Shown: positions 62,135-64,000 of the stretch, piece by piece
How the letters are laid out: every line of letters starts with the position of its first letter
Numbering within the stretch: the stretch's first letter is position 1
NCBI RefSeq assembly: GCF_900163545.1
Contig: NZ_FUHW01000027.1
Location: 1-64,000 of the forward strand
DNA length: 64,000 nt
Origin: Arthrobacter rhombi
GTDB taxonomy: Bacteria; Actinomycetota; Actinomycetes; Actinomycetales; Micrococcaceae
Reading direction: 5' to 3'
Program-made: the position numbers and the translations under genes
The notes under the pieces: model-generated
The model's database searches: none
What the model was told of the DNA's origin: nothing
The model's input: only the letters and a program-made list of their open reading frames with translations

Positions 62135-62544
62135 AGACGTCCGAGCTGCGTGGTTCGGGAGCCGAACACGGTTCCGGCACACTGCTGGTCGTGGGTCTCG
62201 TCGCCGGCCTGGCCTTCTGTCTCGTCGTGGTCCTCTCGGTGTCTGCGGTGGCCACGGCTGCCAGTCGGGCGGCAGGCTCTGCCGATCTGGCCGCGTTGGC
62301 TGCCGCCGACGCGGCTCGTGGGCTGACCACCGGTGAGCCGTGCGCCGTCGCAGCTCGGACGGCAGCACGTAACGGGGCTCAGGTGGACCAATGCCTCAGG
62401 TCGGGCAGTGGTGGTGTGCTCGTCGATATTTGGACCAGTGTCCCGCTCGGGCCGGGCCTGTCGTGGCTGGCCCCGTTGGGGGTGGAAGCCAGCGGTCGTT
62501 CCCGGGCCGGACCGCCGACGAGCCCCTGGGCGCCTCCGGCCTGA
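62131..62544 (+). CDS. TadG-like pilus-assembly protein
   Basis: A 137-residue protein with EHGSGTLLVVGLVAGLAFCL, a hydrophobic N-terminal helix but no Glu at +5, so it is probably not processed like the two pilins. It shows the Rv3654c-like helicase-adjacent pattern (AAGSADLAALAAADAARGL). GTG at 62131 overlaps the tadE stop (GTGA). It ends 8 bp from the convergent helicase gene. Confidence 0.82.
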   Translation: MKTSELRGSGAEHGSGTLLVVGLVAGLAFCLVVVLSVSAVATAASRAAGSADLAALAAADAARGLTTGEPCAVAARTAARNGAQVDQCLRSGSGGVLVDIWTSVPLGPGLSWLAPLGVEASGRSRAGPPTSPWAPPA

Positions 62545-62552
62545 TCCGCCGC

Positions 62553-64000
62553 TTATGAGGAGTGGCGCAGCAACAGGTCTAGCAAGGCGACGGCTCCTGC
62601 CTTGTCCAAAGGATTATTGCGGTTGCCGCATTTGGGGGACTGGACGCAAGAGGGGCATCCCGCATCGCACTCACAGGCGGTGATGGTTTCGCGTGTGGCG
62701 CGCAGCCAGGTGGTCACCTGGTCGTACGCCCGCTCGACGAAACCCGCTCCGCCGGGATGCCCGTCGTAGACGAAGATGGTGGGCATCCCGGTATCCATAT
62801 GCAAAGCCGTGGAGACCCCACCGATATCCCATCGGTCGCTGGTGGCCACCAGGGGGAGCATGCCGATGCCTGCGTGTTCTGCAGCATGCAAGGCTCCGGG
62901 GGCCGCGTCGGGCAAGATTCCGGCGGCCGCCATCTCACGTTCAGGCACCGTGAACCAGATGGCTTTGGTGAACAAGTCCCGAGCATCGAGTTCCAGAGGC
63001 TCTTCGCCGAGGATCTCGTTGGAGACCAACGCCTTGCGTTGGAAGGAAACCACCTGTGTGGTCACCTTTACCTCGCCGAAGTGCACCTGGACCGGGCCCC
63101 AATCCAGGGTGCGGAGAACTTCGAGAACACCAATGGTCGTGATGTCTCTGGCTTGGGTGTAGAAATCAGGGGTAGCTCGCTGCACCAGCACGCAATGGTC
63201 CTGCTCATTGAGTTCCTCCACCACATACGTGGTTCCTTGGTGCACATAGACCGCTCCGGTATGCGCCTGGTACTGCGTCTGGGGAGAGCCCATGGTTCCC
63301 AGGAGGGCCCCGGTGTCGGCGTCAATGATGTTCATCGGGCCGCCGCCGTCCGCCCTGAGGTTGACCATCGACGCAGCATTTTCAGGGTGGGTCCAGAACC
63401 AGCCCGAAGGGCGCCGACGCAGGTAGCCCCGCTCGACGAGTGAATCCAAGAGCCCGGCTGCGGTGGGGCCAAAGAGGTCGACGTCCTCGGCCCGCAAGGG
63501 CTGTTCAGCGGCTGCGGCACACAGGTGGGGCCCCAGGACGTAGGGGTTGGAAGGATCGAAGACGGTCGCCTCTACCGAGGTTTCAAAAATGGCTTCGGGG
63601 TGGTGGACCAGATAGGTATCCAAGGGATCGTCGCTGGCGACGAACGTGGCCAGTGCGTCCTGCCCAGCTCGCCCTGCGCGGCCGATCTGCTGGAAGAACG
63701 AGGCACGGGTTCCCGGCCAACCCGCCACCAGCACCGCGTCCAAACCGGCCACGTCGATGCCCAGTTCCAGGGCCGAAGTCGAGGCAATTCCCAGCAGTTC
63801 GCCGGTACGCAGTTGGATTTCCAGGTCCCGACGTTCCTCCGGCAGGTAGCCGGAACGGTAGGCGGCAATACGTCCGGGCAGCGAGGGGTGGACCTCGTCG
63901 ACCAGCCGCCGGGCGATGCTGGAAATGGTTTCGGCACCCCGCCGCGATTTGATGAACGCGATAGTGCGGACCTGGCCACTGACCAGATGGGCCAAGAGAT
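62553..64000 (-). CDS. DEAD/DEAH-box helicase with DUF1998-type C-terminus (partial)
   Basis: The C-terminal part (about 480 residues) of a superfamily 2 helicase; its start lies beyond the window. Visible are motif IV-VI elements: FIKSRRGAETISSIARRL, IASTSALELGIDVAGLDAVLVAGWPG and QQIGRAGRAGQ. The C-terminal domain ends with a four-Cys cluster CECDAGCPSCVQSPKCGN, typical of the YprA/DUF1998 group (M. tuberculosis Rv3649). Likely a DNA repair helicase of the MrfA type. In Mycobacterium it also borders the Tad genes. Confidence 0.92.
   Translation of the reverse strand, partial: LLAHLVSGQVRTIAFIKSRRGAETISSIARRLVDEVHPSLPGRIAAYRSGYLPEERRDLEIQLRTGELLGIASTSALELGIDVAGLDAVLVAGWPGTRASFFQQIGRAGRAGQDALATFVASDDPLDTYLVHHPEAIFETSVEATVFDPSNPYVLGPHLCAAAAEQPLRAEDVDLFGPTAAGLLDSLVERGYLRRRPSGWFWTHPENAASMVNLRADGGGPMNIIDADTGALLGTMGSPQTQYQAHTGAVYVHQGTTYVVEELNEQDHCVLVQRATPDFYTQARDITTIGVLEVLRTLDWGPVQVHFGEVKVTTQVVSFQRKALVSNEILGEEPLELDARDLFTKAIWFTVPEREMAAAGILPDAAPGALHAAEHAGIGMLPLVATSDRWDIGGVSTALHMDTGMPTIFVYDGHPGGAGFVERAYDQVTTWLRATRETITACECDAGCPSCVQSPKCGNRNNPLDKAGAVALLDLLLRHSS

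Overview
The window comes from a high-GC Gram-positive bacterium. The dnaK-grpE-dnaJ-hspR operon with HAIR operators, the DUF3073 and DUF4244 proteins, a GlxR-type CRP regulator, a MarP-type protease and Mycobacterium-like synteny point to Actinomycetota. An Arthrobacter-like member of the Micrococcales is most likely; the genus cannot be fixed from the sequence.

Bases 342-10041 are a 9.7 kb integrated element. It splits a LysE/RhtB-family transporter gene: the C-terminal half lies at 102-341 and the N-terminal half at 10042-10430, both on the minus strand. Joining the halves restores a 208-codon frame. Bringing the element ends together gives a 20-bp dyad centred on a TT dinucleotide, as expected for a serine-integrase attP. 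The element carries a large serine recombinase, a tightly coupled replication module (D5-type superfamily 3 helicase plus small proteins), a P27-type small terminase and a separate plus-strand lipoprotein/membrane-protein cargo. It has no capsid, portal, tail or lysis genes, so it looks like a phage satellite with phiRv1-like layout.

From 10.0 to 27.2 kb is ordinary chromosome: a MarR regulator divergent from an MMPL transporter, a DEAD-box RNA helicase, the HspR-controlled chaperones (dnaK, grpE, dnaJ, hspR, and clpB behind its own HAIR box), an alpha/beta hydrolase, trmB, a YccF protein, and a coupled globin-reductase/DivIVA-like pair. From 27.2 to 36.1 kb are a DUF3073 protein, a sirtuin and a purine block (purM and purF on minus; purD and purC on plus) enclosing an asparaginase, a sterol-carrier-like protein and a methyltransferase.

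The most unusual locus is 36195-37910. A 412-residue XRE-TPR regulator, built like the RRNPP peptide-sensing regulators, is divergent from a 101-residue secreted precursor. The precursor is a Sec signal peptide followed by exactly eight 10-residue repeats with the core VG(D/N)WPH. The DNA of the repeats has drifted at synonymous sites while the peptide core has not. I read this as a candidate tandem-repeat peptide signalling system, somewhat like the yeast alpha-factor precursor in design.

From 38.0 to 64.0 kb are a heterodimeric ABC exporter, a metallophosphoesterase, a class A PBP, a DUF4177 protein, RidA, two Nudix hydrolases, the CRP regulator, MarP, a DUF2332 protein, aroQ, acs, nth, a stand-alone family-A polymerase, a complete Tad/Flp pilus block and the end of a DUF1998-type helicase. 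Gene content and order here recall M. tuberculosis Rv3649-Rv3683. CRP-like boxes precede crp itself and acs.
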